A stretch of 64,000 nt of DNA from Epiperipatus broadwayi. Taxonomy: Eukaryota; Onychophora; Udeonychophora; Euonychophora; Peripatidae. The DNA lies in assembly GCA_028023455.1 (NCBI GenBank), contig JAQFVV010012531.1:1426001-1490000 (forward strand), read 5' to 3'. The position numbers and the translations under genes were made by a program. This document shows positions 38,808 through 51,129 of the stretch, in pieces. Every line of letters starts with the position of its first letter. Positions within the stretch are counted from its first letter, which is position 1. The notes beneath the pieces were generated by a model that did no database searches, had not been told where the DNA came from, and worked only from the letters and a program-made list of their open reading frames with translations.

Positions 38808-39012
38808 ATATTGCTTATAATAACTTCTTTCAATATACACTTTAATGCAAAAAAAATTTTCTTAATAAAACTTTTTTATTTTCCTGACAGTTTCAACTGT
38901 CCAGCAGTCTTCATCAGAGGACAGTCGAAACTGTCAGGAAAATAAAAAAGTTTTATTAAGAAAATTTTTTTTGCATTAAAGTGTATATAAAAAAAGTTAT
39001 TATAAGCAATAT
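38808..39012. mobile_element. Second head-to-head Penelope-type tail fold-back, arms about 95 bp
   Basis: Left arm 38808-38902 and right arm 38919-39012 are near-perfect inverted copies (TATTGCTTATAATAACTT..., TTAATGCAAAAAAAATTTTC, TTAATAAAACTTTTTTATTT, TCCTGACAGTTTCAACTGTC) around a 16-nt spacer. As at 36-37 kb, each arm reads GAAAC, then an AATAAAAAAGTTTT block outward, so two 3' tails point away from each other. It is a different subfamily by sequence. Confidence 0.85.
38887..38920 (-). ncRNA. Well-preserved hammerhead-type ribozyme core
   Basis: Minus strand: CCT, CTGATGA, AGACTGCTGGACAGTT (stem II GACTG/CAGTT with a CTGGA loop), GAAAC, TGTC, AGG. The CUGAUGA and GAAA elements are intact, stem II forms five pairs (one G-U), CCT and AGG can pair as stem I next to the core, and a GUC suitable for cleavage follows GAAAC with a minimal stem III. 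Short stem III is known for Penelope-type hammerheads. Activity is inference only. Confidence 0.65.
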
Positions 39013-41620
39013 CATACAAACTTTAAAAAAAAAATTATTTAAAGATACTCCATAAAAATATGAGTGCAAAATTTTAAAATAACCATTATTAATTTCAAGT
39101 GGCTGCATATTATTAATATAAAACCATATCTTTATTTAACTAAACATATGAAATAAATGGGCATTTATATTGGCTTCCTAAAAATATATTGTATGGTGAA
39201 GCTGAGTCTGGATTTTGGGAAAGAACATCATTTAAATTATAGAGGATATCTTAAAAATACTCTAAAGGATAATAATGATTGCTTTCGAAGGGAAGATGTG
39301 GCTAAGTCTAGAATATAATAGACAACTACTATTGCACAATATGTTAAAATTTTTCAGAAAAAAAAGTTTACTGCAAAAGAAGTTAAAAACTAGAATCACA
39401 AAATAAAAAATTACCAGAATAATAGCCCAGCATGTGTCTACATTTAGATGGATTGATCTGATGACATGCAATATAGTGTATGGTGCATATAAATTTAAAA
39501 TTAAAATCAAACATAAATACAGATAAAATTTATATATATAATTATTTAAAATAAAGTACAAAATGACTTAAATATTGATTAAGTAATAATAAATATTGCA
39601 AATATATAAAAAAGTAATAAATTGAAATACATAATCAGAAGAAGTATTTTATCATTTCGCTATTGTTTATAATGTACTTTTAATAAAATATGCTTCATTT
39701 GAAATTTATTTGTAACAACCAAATGAATTATTGCCAATATATCATAAAGTAATAAAATTATTTCTTAAAAATTTTAAATTCCACCTACATTATTAAAACA
39801 TCACAAAATTATTAGCCAATCACAATTCATTGATTAATGTTACTAAAATTTCTTAACTTTTATTGTTTCAACTCAAATATTTTTGAATAAAATCTATCTA
39901 AGTTTAATCATAAATATCTTTATCTTAAACTAAATGTTTGTAAAATATTTTGCAAAAATAATAAAAAATATGCAAATAAAGTACAAAAAGTATACTTTTT
40001 TTTTTTCTGAAGTAAAGTGATTAAAAAATATCCTGAAAGAATACATTACTACAAATTAAGTCTTAAAATTCAAATTACTATTACCATTTATAGAATAAAC
40101 TTTGAAATTTAAGAAACACTACAATAAAAGCTTAAACCTTTGGATGCTTTATTTATAGCATATTCCGAGGAGGAGGGAGGGCCATGTTTTGATATTTTTT
40201 CTAACAAATCCTAACTTTTTATCAAAACTTTAATTTAGATAAAATTCATTAAAAGCATATATTCAAATAATAAAACTAATCTTAAAAATAAAATATTAAC
40301 TTTGCAAATAAAAAACAAATAAATTTCATTTCACTCAGTTTAAAAAAATATACTTAATGACAAAAAGTATTCCAAATCAAATATTTGTTTTAGGTAACTT
40401 TTATTTAAATCATAAAATTCAAATAATAAAATGTAAGCTTTTTTTTTTTTTTTTGCTAAAAATCAAATTTCTTCAAACAAAAGCTATAGCTAAACATCAC
40501 ATATTTATTAAGAATTAAATACTTAATAGTTTTACAAAAATAAATGGTAAAAAATAAGAAAATACATATCTTTTTCTGTCAAAATTGATGTGAACAAAAA
40601 CCTATGTTGTGCAAGCATATGACTGTATTTATTTATTAGTGAAGAATTTTATCTTTCCTTGATTACAGTTTACTGCTGATATCTAAATACAATAATTATA
40701 TCTAAACTCTTAATCTGTTAAATGGTTTCCAACTGTCAAAATCATTAAGAAATGAAAATTTGTGAAAAGCTTATACTATTAATGATCTAGATAGATTTTG
40801 GTCATTTAAACTATACACTATGATTTATAGCACTAGTAGAAAATTTCCAAGATTCTAGATTTAAATGTTAAGCAAGTGTTAATAAGATAAATAATTAAAT
40901 AAGAATTACAAATGAAAGGCTTTTCAAATGTTAATATAATCTTTTATGCATAGTTTTTTTTAATTACAATATTCCATTGTCTTCATAATTTCAAGTTTTA
41001 TTTAGTCTGATTAACAAAATAGTAATAAAATTTTAAATAATTAGAAAGCAATAAAAAAAAAGAATTTTATTTTCTATATTTTTTTTTCTTCTCAGTTCAA
41101 ATATAATATGTACACAAAGTAATATATATATAGGGAATATATGTTTTAAGATTTATGTCTATTCTATGTTTTAATTTTTTTTATTCACAGTGTAAATACA
41201 ATATGTAGACAAATTGATATATATATATATGGAATGCATATGTTTCAAGATTTATGTATATATGTGCTCAATGTTTATATATATATATATATGTGTGTGT
41301 GTTTTAAAATTTATTATAATACAATTCAATACTATCTACAAATTTCAATAACTGATACATGGCTTGAAAACAAATGTCAAGAATATGGAGGGAAGAAGAT
41401 TTCCGTACTTAGTTTAGTTTTTTAGTATCCATCTCATTTGAATAAATACTGTATTTATTAATATAGTATATTTTTCTAACTTATTGCAATGTAGATTAGA
41501 CTTATGAATGAAAGAGCTAACATTAGATCTAATTCAGAAAGATTAAAATCTACCAATAAGAACTTCTGTATTGCTATAGCTTGAATAAATTATAAATTTA
41601 ATCAAAAAAGCTATAGAAAA
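39013..41620. other. AT-rich sequence, no gene recognised
   Basis: A short direct repeat at about 41085-41250 (CAGTTCAAATATAATATGTA / CAGTGTAAATACAATATGTA, then ATATATATAGG(A)A, TATGTTT(C)AAGATTTATGT) is the only structure noted. No coding signal. Confidence 0.45.
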
Positions 41621-41627
41621 ACATGAC

Positions 41628-41728
41628 TTGACAAGCATTGGTGGCTTAGTGGTAAGTATAACTGCCTTCCAAGCAGCTAGCCTGGATTCACTTCCTGGTC
41701 AACCCATTTGACACATAAAAAAAAAAAA
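41628..41728 (+). mobile_element. tRNA-derived SINE (TGTCAAGCATTGG family), copy 4
   Basis: TTGACAAGCATTGGTGGCTT, AGTGGTAAGTATAACTGCC, TTCCAAGCAGC, GGATTCACTTCCTGGTC (B box), then TTGACACATA and A13. The acceptor halves GCATTGG and TCAACCC no longer pair well. No clear target duplication. Confidence 0.82.
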
Positions 41729-41734
41729 CACAAT

Positions 41735-43145
41735 TGTGTGAAGAGGGAATACATATTTATTATTTCAAATAGCTAGAAAATACTAACAAATATTATAAAG
41801 AAATTTGTAGACATTCCAAACAAGAGATATATTTACTAAGGGCTTCAAGTTTGCCACTGTTTGCCTATTGTGTTTTTATCATTTGCTGTCTTTAAATCGG
41901 GAGTTCATCAAAATGAAAGAAATCTAGTTGGTAGCATTACTTTCACATAGGCTGGATAATAAAATGGCTGTCATCCATTTATCTAGAACTTGCTTTGAGG
42001 AGATGAAATAATGAAGTAGTGATAAAAGTTCATTGATGTGAAGAAAATCAATAACGTGCCAAATAATAATTAAATAACTTATTAAAAAAAGATTATGTAA
42101 ATAAATAAGTCATAGTTTTTTAATAATAATAACAGCAATTTTACAATTTATACATGTTTTGTTTTCTATCCTTAAAAATTAAAGCATGCTAACTTTAAAT
42201 TGTTATAGTCTATCTTATGTTAGCATTAGCTGGAGATCATTAATTAATTTAACAAACTAGACAAAAAATATAATTTTACTTTGGTTCTTGTATTTGCTGG
42301 AATTGCAGAAAATCCACTTAGTGAAATAAGGTTAACATTCCATGAAAATTAGTTTAGCAACAGTCATCTACCATTCATGACAACCATTTGCTTTTGCTAT
42401 TGCTGGGCCAAAGTATCAAATGGTACCAAATAACAAGAAAGTACCCCAAAAGGTACTGTAACAATAATAAAGTGTAAATTAAAATTACAATATCTTATTA
42501 CATAAGTATGTCAAAAAGAATATTTAATTGGCATAATCCAAAATCTTATTTCAAATAAGTACAACAGTACTAGAACTGAATATCATAGATTTTCTAATAT
42601 TTAAATGAGTAACGTTTACATATATATTTAAATACTTCCTTTATACGTAATACTATCCTGAAAAAAACCTGTAATAAATGTTAACATAAAATAATGTAGG
42701 TTAAAGATTTGAAACTCATCAGAGTTTGATACAGCTCTAAAATTGAAATGCCAGAATAAATTATGTTAAGAAGATGGCATACAATAGTAAATGGCCAAGC
42801 AGGATGCAAACAATGGCAAATTGTTACCCAAATAAGGCATGTTATTCACTCATTAAGTTTATATATAATACTATCTTATCCATATTTCCATATTAGCATG
42901 TGCTTAAATGATCTCCATCGAGAACTTAGAATTTTCAAACTAATGCATCTTTCATCTAATAGCCATTTTTTACTATTTTGTTTATTATCAAACTATCAGC
43001 CTGAAATTCAAAAAAATCTTAATATTTTAAATCCAAGGCAATTTTCTTACATAGTTATATAATTCTGATAGTAGATCAGTAACTAGGAATTTTGGTATCC
43101 TCAATTTATAACAACTATATAAATTTTTATCTTTTTAAAATGGAT
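41735..43145. other. AT-rich sequence, no gene recognised
   Basis: An open frame at 42763-43062 has no recognisable domain and is not called. Confidence 0.4.
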
Positions 43146-43149
43146 TGGA

Positions 43150-43313
43150 ATAAAAAAAATATCACATGACCTCCAGCTTATACAATATTTTATAGAAACA
43201 AACTATTTTTTTCTGCTCTACTACTGCCATCTATCATAAACAATGAAATATAAAAAATAGAGCTTGTTCCTGTCTAGTATTGTATAAACTGGGATCATGT
43301 AGATTTTTTTTAT
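43150..43313. mobile_element. Small fold-back element
   Basis: Left arm 43151-43213 (ATCACATGACCTCCAGCTTA, TACAATATTTTATAG, AAACAAACTATTTTTT) is inverted at 43251-43312 (AAAAAATAGAGCTTGTTCC, AGTATTGTATAAACTGGGA, TCATGTAGATTTTTTT). The centre has CTACTGCCATCTATC, which also resembles AATAGATGGCACTAGAGTAG near 8845 on the other strand. Confidence 0.65.
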
Positions 43314-43319
43314 TTTTAT

Positions 43320-44155
43320 ATCAGTCTAGATATCTGTTAAATTTTAAAGTGACTTCGAATTCTGTTTCTGAGATTATATGGATTCATTCTTTCCTGCTCA
43401 ACTTATGGAATAATGTGGATAAAAATCCTGAACCAGTTTTAGACTTATATAGTTGAATAAACATGTTGTCTTAGATTCAAATCTTCAGACACAAAAACTT
43501 TCATGTTATTAGTTTGGAGAACAGAAAACAGTAAATTTATCAGCGACAAACTTGCTAAAAATATAAAAAGCAAAATATTTGTAACTATAAATTTAATTAT
43601 TCATAAGGTATTCTGCTTGAATCCAAGATTAATAAACCTGAATTTTTCTCAATTGAGTTAGAATTTTCAATACTTGTCAGTAAAGAGGGCAAGGATGAAA
43701 ATTCTCTCAATCCCTCATCAATTAGCAATTAATAAACTTGGTGAATATTACCTTCTCCACTATTCATTCATCTATAGGGACTGTCAGAGAGCCCTTATGT
43801 GGGGGCCATGAGTAAGATCTATTTGTAAATTTAGAATAAAGCAATTCTTCAACCAAATTTTTAAAAAAATATTTGTTATTAAAAGCTGTAATGAATAAGT
43901 TTAAAGAATTAGTTTTAAAGAAAGTAATAATAATCTACTACATTTTAAATCTAAGAAGAAAACTTAGATATAAGATTATGGCAGAATTTTTCAATCATTT
44001 TTTAGTAGTGGCATTCCCAACGTGTTAATTTTTTTGCAGCAGCTCTAGTTTTCTTACATACATAGCACCAACAAAATATTATAGGAAGTTATCAAACATT
44101 TGGATGTTCTAATCATCTGACCTTTTTATCACATCATCAATAATATTCTGTCAAA
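43320..44155. other. AT-rich sequence, no feature recognised
   Basis: No coding or repeat pattern seen. Confidence 0.4.
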
Positions 44156-44159
44156 TGGA

Positions 44160-44470
44160 TAGACCAGAGAGTAATCACATCATAATTCACCCATCTCTTC
44201 AATTCCACATAACTCTTCCCATCTCTTATATCATACAACAATGTCAATCTCTTCCATCCCATTTTTCATTAAACTATAATTTCTTCTTAATATGTGTCCA
44301 TTCCAATTTCTCTTTCTCTCTTTAATTTTCTCAACCAATCTTCTTTTTTCATTTACTCCTTTCAAGCTTCATTTGTTATTTTACTCATCCAACTGACTTT
44401 TTTCATTCTTCTCCATGTCCACATCTCAAAGGCTTCCAAACTATTCATGCATATTCAAATAAATTTTATA
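44160..44470 (-). pseudogene. RTE-like LINE C-terminal fragment
   Basis: Minus strand: NSLEAFEMWTWRRMKKVSW, MSKITNEA (44411-44465); KKEDWLRKLKRERNWNGHIL, RRN (about 44278-44340); then DIRDGKSYVELKRW. This matches the recurrent C-terminal pattern of endonuclease-reverse transcriptases (xEAFEMWxWRRMLxISWxxxxTNEEV ... RNWxGHxLRxNSLL). Catalytic RT region absent. It differs from the RTE-type copy at 28.8-30.4 kb, so a second lineage is likely. Confidence 0.72.
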
Positions 44471-44479
44471 TATAATCTA

Positions 44480-45915
44480 ATAAATAAATTATTAGATACA
44501 TATTTAAGTTTATGAAATTGAAAAATTAATGGAAATACTTAAAATTCAACAAATTGATGTTTAATTTACAAATTGAAAAGGAATTAAATTTTAACATTGA
44601 AACTGCAAGATAAAATACTATAAATTTTCAATTAAAATATTGGGTACCGATGGACTTGGGTATCTACATTCGATTTTGTTTAGTGATTTTATGCTTAGTG
44701 CAAATTAACATCATGAAACAATATTGGCGCACTAATTGATAAATTTGGGTTTGTTTTGAACTTTTAGTACTATTTGTCTTTTCGATTCCTTATTTGATTT
44801 TGAGATAAAAATGGATAGCAGGGGGAATATGGTCAATTCTAAGTTTTCTTTTGAATACAATAATGAACATCTCAGGTTTTAGGTTTACATTTCTTTATCA
44901 AATAAAAACATTTCAACAATATAAATGAAGAACACAACATTTATTTTTTTTATTAATTTATAAAAAATATAAAAAACGATTTATTGTGATGCGCAAAAAT
45001 GTATGTTTCATGTTTATCTTTTCTGTTTTATTTTTTTACTTATTTATATATCTATACTTTAGAGATATAAAGTAGGTGCTGAATCTTAAATTTACTGATT
45101 ACTTATTCCAGTATTGCTTTATAATATCGACTTGCAGAGTTTTAAAGAATCAATCAAATAATGGAATGTGGATATCCGAGTCCATCAGTACAAAAATTGT
45201 TATAAAATTAAATATAATTTGAAAATATTGTTAATTACATAACTTTCTATTTTTCTTTCAGAAAAATATTATTTTTTTACAAAAATTTAAATGAGTGATG
45301 TTATTTTTTAAAAATATTTTCATTTGGATGTAACTTTTATGTTCAAAAAAGGGAACTAATTCTATTCAGAGCTAATGACTATTTTTCTTCACTGTTAAAA
45401 AATTTACGAATAATTTGAAAAAGTTATATATTTAAGGTAAAATTTTCATATTATGATTACACTAGCCCTTTTCCAAGAATTGATTATAAGTATAAAAGTT
45501 TTTAAAATGGCAGGTTGTTTTTTTTAGCATTGGTATTAAAATTAATATTTTAAAAATAAAATTAGATTTTTCGGACTAATTCCATGCTATTGTGGAGTGT
45601 ATTAATATAGCATTTGAATGCTTTAATTGCTGATATCTGATTTATTTTACATTGTATGATTCCAATAGAACAGTAATGAATCTATACTTTAATTTATGTT
45701 TTCGTTCCTAGATATCAGGAGTTACCAATAAAAAAAACTTTGCACTGGAAAAATGAAATTGCAAAACTCAAGTTGCACAAATAGTAGTACTTATTCACAT
45801 TACAATTGTAAAATAAAAGAATTTTAAAGATATTTTTTTGTTTCAAGATTGATTTATCATATGATGTTTTTAAAAACTATCTAAACTTATATCATAATAA
45901 TAGTGATAAATGTTT
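44480..45915. other. AT-rich sequence, no feature recognised
   Basis: GATATCCGAGTCCATCAGTA near 45171 and ATGGACTTGGGTATC near 44650 are inverted partial matches about 500 bp apart, a possible eroded inverted-repeat element. Confidence 0.35.
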
Positions 45916-45917
45916 TT

Positions 45918-46180
45918 ATATTAAATGCATTTATTGACTGTGCACTTAGAAGAAAGAAAATAATTGTTTCTTCAACCACAATTGGAGTTTTTAGGTTTAA
46001 CTTGAAATAAAAGCATATGGGGTCCAGAAATTAATTAAGTCAATCCCTTGTTATAAAAAATAGGGATTAACTTAATTAATTTTTGGATGACCTCCCCCAT
46101 GCTTTTATTTCAAGTTAAATCTAAAAACTCTAACTGTGGTTGAAGAAACATTTTATTTTCTTAATAAAAGCATTTAATAA
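45918..46180. mobile_element. Fold-back (MITE-like) element, arms about 100 bp
   Basis: Left arm (AAATAATTGTTTCTTCAACC, ACAATTGGAGTTTTTAGG, TTTAACTTGAAATAAAAGCA, TATGGGG, ATTAATTAAGTCAATCCC) is inverted at 46061-46163. The outer ends TTAAATGCATTTATT and AATAAAAGCATTTAA also match, with a 17-nt insertion on the left. Loop about 13 nt. No coding sequence. Confidence 0.8.
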
Positions 46181-46514
46181 AAAAAAACTACCTCTATTAT
46201 TTTTAAGTTTTTAATAAATGGCACAGTAAATGAAATTATAAAACTATACTGTATTTTAAATTGTTGAGACATATAGGTGACATATATATATCACTAGATA
46301 TTTCTGCTATAAGTTAAAATGTATACCCCTTTTGTATATATCATATTTGGTATGTGTACATAATAATACATGTGTATATATTGTTTCTCAAAACATTTAT
46401 TAAACTAATTAATATGGATGATATATTACAAATATGGAGATGAGTTATGGAACTAACATTATTGAGTTAAACAGGGTTAGGTATTTAGTGTTTAAGTTCT
46501 TTGTTAACTTTATT

Positions 46515-47645
46515 AGAGAGTCTGATATAGCTTCCATGTCTCTTGAAAAATGAATGTTGTGGCAAGAGTTTTGTCTCTTTGTTTAATTTTCTCTATGCTC
46601 TGAATAAATAATGAGTTTTCATCTGGCTTGGGATGTTGGTATTGTGCCTTGCACCTTACAATCCAAATGGCATAGGTGATGAAAATTGACAGCCTGATTG
46701 TAGGAATATCTCTTCCACGAATGCATTCTTTTATATTAAGTATTTTGTAGTAGTCATCTTTGAATTGTTAAATATTATTGTTTTAATATTACCAGACCCA
46801 TGCATGTTTTAATTATGTGGTCAAATGTTTCTCATCTCTGCCACAGCTGTGGAAATTGATTGGACTTTGGTGATAGATCTTTTATATCTGAGGAACCAGT
46901 TGACCGGCATGGCATCCAGATTAATTTTAAGTAAGTAATCTAAGTATTTTGGTTCTAGAGCCCAATACTTGAATAGGAAAATCAGCTTGTGATTAGTTAT
47001 TCCTAATCTTGTAGTAGAGATTTGATTATTTTGTTTTAGGATGCGGTGGGCATCCCATAGCTTGATCTTGCTTTGATAGTTGTTATGGGCATTTGTATTT
47101 TGTTGCATTGTTGACAGGATTAGATGGTCAAGCCAGCTTAATTTTTTGGGGGGTGGTGTGTCGGTAGGAATTATGGATTGATTTTTGCCTGAAGTTCTTT
47201 AGACATTGCTGATTGCGATTTTGAAATATTAAATCCCAGAAATTTCTGTGGTTCAGCTTGGAAGCGCGATTTGATTTTTTTTCCAGATAGGATAGACCAA
47301 GCTGTGGATTTTCCTGTATTTATTTTTAGGTCTGATAGATTTGTATATTTGTCCAATATTTTATATAGTGTGTTTAGATATTTCTGAGTTGGCAGAATGA
47401 TCAAGACATCATCCATGTAAGCAACTGCCTTGATCGCTCTTTTGAGTCTGGGTATATATACTCCAGATAGGTTATCTTCAATGTCTTTAAGAAGTGGATT
47501 GATGTAGCAGGCAAACAGGAGAGCACTGAGTGGAGATCCTTGTGGAATTGAAGTATTCGGAGTAAAACTGTTTGTATATACTCCATTGAGTGATATGTGA
47601 ATTTCCCTATTGTGTAGTAAATTGTCCAATATATACATGTGTATA
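46515..47645 (-). pseudogene. Second, internally deleted copy of the 0-2.4 kb LINE
   Basis: Minus strand: LLHNREIHISLNGVYTNSF, TSIPQGSPLSALLFACYINP, AVAYMDDVLIILPTQKY (YMDD at 47408-47419), LKINTGKSTAWSI, FLGFNI, then a gap of about 120 codons relative to the first copy. It resumes at HNNYQSKIKLWDAHRIL, FKYWALEPKYLDYLLKINLD, AMPVNWFLRYKR, a shifted CGRDEKHLTT zinc region, and LSIFITYAIWIVRCKAQYQ to TWKLYQTL. Ordered identity to the plus-strand element is obvious. Its 5' end is cut at about 47645, next to a MITE-like array. No TAA array follows its 3' end. Confidence 0.85.
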
Positions 47646-47650
47646 TATTA

Positions 47651-48350
47651 CAGTCAAACATCAGCCTTTCACGCTAATTGTGCATATGCTTTGTGAGTGT
47701 TAATAATAAATGAATACTTTCTCACCAATACAAGATATAGTATTTATGCAGGAATAAAAGGAATCCTCTTATTCCTACGACTCAAATGCTTATATATGAG
47801 CAAATCTGAAGTACTGACAAAGAAAGCATGATGATGGAACAGTCACTTTAAATTACTATATATGATGTCTGAATGAATGACGTCAGTGAAATTATCTAGA
47901 ATTTACTAAATGTCACTCCAACTGAAACTTAATATGTAAATAAGCATTTATTTTATATAGCGTATGTAAACAATTGTATTACAGTCAAATATCAGCCTTT
48001 CACGCTAATTGTGCATACACTTTGTGAGTGTTAATAATAAATGAATACTTTCTTACCAATACAAGATATAGTATTTATGCAGGAATAAAAGGAATCCTCT
48101 TATTCCTACAACTCAAACGCTTATATATGAGCAAATCTGAAGTACTGGCAAAGAAAGTGTGATGATGAAACAGTCACTTTAAATTACTATATATGATGTC
48201 TGAATGAATGACGTTGGTGAAATTATCTAGAATTTACTAAACATCACTCCAACTGAAACTTAATAATATGCAAAGCATATGCACAATTAGCATGAAAGGC
48301 TGATACAATTGTTTACATACACTATATAAAATAAATGCTTATTTACATAT
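47651..48350. mobile_element. MITE-like tandem dimer with inverted right end
   Basis: Unit 1 starts at 47651 (CAGTCAAACATCAGCCTTTC, ACGCTAATTGTGCATATGC) and unit 2 at 47982; period 331 bp, very similar. Between them lies AATATGTAAATAAGCATTTA...GTATGTAAACAATTG. At the right end (48268-48350) the junction block returns inverted: GCAAAGCATATGCACAATTA, GCATGAAAGGCTGATACAAT, TGTTTACATACACTATATAA. The element therefore has long terminal inverted repeats (about 85 bp) and two bodies. No coding sequence. Confidence 0.78.
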
Positions 48351-50395
48351 TATGTGTATATATTGTAAATGTATGTTTTAATTAGTATTTTATTTTTAAT
48401 ATATATTTTTTCAAATATGTTACTTTTGTAATCTACTATGATTTCTTCTCATGTCAACAAGCTTTCTTTTCCTGCTATTTCTGCATTCTTTTTCCAAATA
48501 GTCTCTTATTTTGTGTGAGATTTTCTTTTTGCCTTGTACTGAATTTGTATAGATACATGTCAAAGTAAAAAAAAATCTGTGATATATAATGTCTCAAATC
48601 TATAAATTATTCTTGCATTTTTAAAAGTTTATTCCATATTTATTGTTGTAGCTGTTGCAAGTAACTATTTATACAAATGCATTATTTATAGTATATATTA
48701 ATTTTTTATAATCAAATAATGTTTTCCAATTTAAATGAGTTCTTTATTACTTACTGATCATTCCAAGTGCCTTTTGGTATCTGTGTTTTTATTCATTCTT
48801 TTCATTCAAGAAGTTGCAAAAATTGTCTGATGTTACAAAGTGGAGACAGACTCACGCACATTCCAAAGCAGCATTTTAGAATTTTTTCTTGCTCAAAGGA
48901 TTGCAGCAAACTATTTTAAATAATATGTTTATCTACTTACTAACCATTGCAACTGCCTTTTTCTCTTTGTAAAATAAAAATATTTGTTTCTTTTATTTTT
49001 ATTCATAAGCTCAAAAAAATTTAACATCAAAATGTGTGAAATTTCATTTGCCCACTGCTCTTTATTTTTTAAAGTAATTACTCTAACTTTTTATCAAACT
49101 ACATGTCTGGCTGATTACTAATGAAAACTGCAGTTATAAATTATATTTTTATTAAATATAATAAATGTTTATTTTAAATTTTAATTTGAGTTTTAATCAA
49201 ATCATTAAATTTAAACAAACTACGAAACAATATATATATATATTCCTTATATGCATATTGTTTAAAACTCCTCTTTATTTCTATAAATAATTACCCTAAG
49301 TAAATTAAAATATCAAATTAAAAAAAATTAATGCCCTCTTGCAATTATTATTTAAAACAAATGAAATTTCTAAGAATAATTGTTAATGGTGAGGCATGAA
49401 ATTATTAAATATTTTTCATAATTTCTCCACCCTCTGTTTCATATCTATCAAACTAGTTGACATACTGAAAAGATAAATGTTTCAAATGGATTAGGGTGAG
49501 ATAAATTAGTTATATATCAATTTTCAAGCAATTCTTTGAACTTAATATATTAAACCTCAATTTTAAAATTTCATTCTAACTTGAAAAAAATCACAAGTTA
49601 ATAAACAAACAAACAGATTTTCCAAAATCAATAAAAGCATTTAAAAAACAAGAAAAAAAGTTGTTTTATTCAAGCTTAAATAAAATGTTAAACTTTCTTT
49701 TTATTTCATTTCCTTAAATAAATTTACACTTTTCAAAGAATATTTTGTTATTTTATATCTATAATTAATTTTAATAATAATCATGATATAATCATGACAT
49801 AACTTTATTCAAACTGAAGACTATTTACTTGAAAAACTAAAGGTTGTAAAGTTATCTCAATTTACTTACGAAATTTTGATTAATCTATTAATTTAATCCT
49901 GTTGTTTTATAGTTTCGGAAAATGAAAATTACATAATAATTAACATTTTTTGAACTTTTAAAAGTAATATAAAAAAGCATTAAGACACTGCTTATTTCAT
50001 AATAGATTATATTAAGAGATAATAAATGATTAGAAAAAACACTACTAAAAATAAATGTATGTCAGTGATTGGTCATAATATTTATTGCCTATTATTTCAA
50101 TGTACTTTCAAAGAGAAATTTAACATAAAATACTAATTGAAGATTAACTCCATATCTTTTAACTCCAAAAAAGCCTAATAAATTATTGCCTCAACTTATA
50201 AACTTTTTGTAAATAAAAATATTTTTACAAAATGGAAATCCTTTTGTCTCTATGAACCCCACTATCATCTGTATAGTTTAGTGCAGTGTTAGACAAATTC
50301 TTCAAGATAAAGATTCCTGAAATTAATTCTTAATGGAATAAAGAGAAAAAAAGAAGAAAACTCATCTGGGTTAACTGAATGGAAATGGAATTGTT
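48351..50395. other. AT-rich sequence, no feature recognised
   Basis: No coding or repeat pattern seen. Confidence 0.4.
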
Positions 50396-50399
50396 GTAC

Positions 50400-51125
50400 C
50401 ATCCTTTAATATAACCTGAGATCCAGATCAGCTAAATATATAATTATTTGTTTAGTATGTTTATCACCTGGTGTTAGATATACATAATTATGCAAATAAG
50501 TTGTCTTAAGTTCAAAATCTTAGGGTTTTATTGAATTTAAGACTATTAGCTTGAATAGTATAAAAGGGTAAAATGGCTATTAGATTCATAAGTGTCATAC
50601 TTCTAATAACTTTGAATCTTAACATTGATGAAGGCATAGATTGAGATATTGCAGAACTGTATAACCCTGTGATCATTGATTACTCAAACTTAGAGTACAT
50701 CTCGAATAAAGTGAAAATAACTACTGTTAAGAGGATATGAGTAAGCACGCTAGAAAGTCATGTGATGTTATTTTTGATATCAACCATCCTAGTTAAAGGC
50801 TAGAAGAGGCATGCAGCTGACATAAAGATCGAGATCTTTAAAGTACAAAGTAATTGACCTGATGTCAGATCTCCATACCAATGCAAGCAAGTTGACTTAT
50901 GTTTACATGTTTGTTTTTAAATTTAAAGTAAAATGTCTATTAGATGCATAAGTGCATTAGTTCTGACTTTGAATGCTAGTCTCCATTAACGAAGGAAAAA
51001 AATCAGAAACTGATCTGCAGATAGGAATTTTGTAGCACTATACCATCTGGTGCCCAATGATTACTCAACCTTTACAGTAGGTGGTGCTAGTGTAGAATAA
51101 AAAGAACTGTTCTTGAAATCACTTT
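50400..51125 (+). mobile_element. Two tandem Penelope-tail-like units
   Basis: Units at about 50440-50745 and 50800-51125 share GGCTATTAGATTCATAAGTG / TGTCTATTAGATGCATAAGT, ACTTTGAATCTTAACATTGA / ACTTTGAATGCTAGTCTCCA, and GATTACTCAAACTTAGAGTA / GATTACTCAACCTTTACAGT. The second unit keeps TTAACGA...GAAAC at 50986-51010, exactly 25 nt, like the minus-strand tails. The first has TTGATGA at 50625-50631 with a decayed GAAAC. Tandem terminal repeats are typical of Penelope-like elements. No protein remnant seen. Confidence 0.6.
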
Positions 51126-51129
51126 TAAT

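Noticed and set aside
38808-39012. Assembly or sequencing palindrome artefact
   Set aside because: The arms differ at several positions (for example GTT versus GTC next to GAAAC), so they diverged after formation.
47401-47661. 86-codon minus-strand frame overlapping the second LINE copy
   Set aside because: Shadow frame of the reverse transcriptase.
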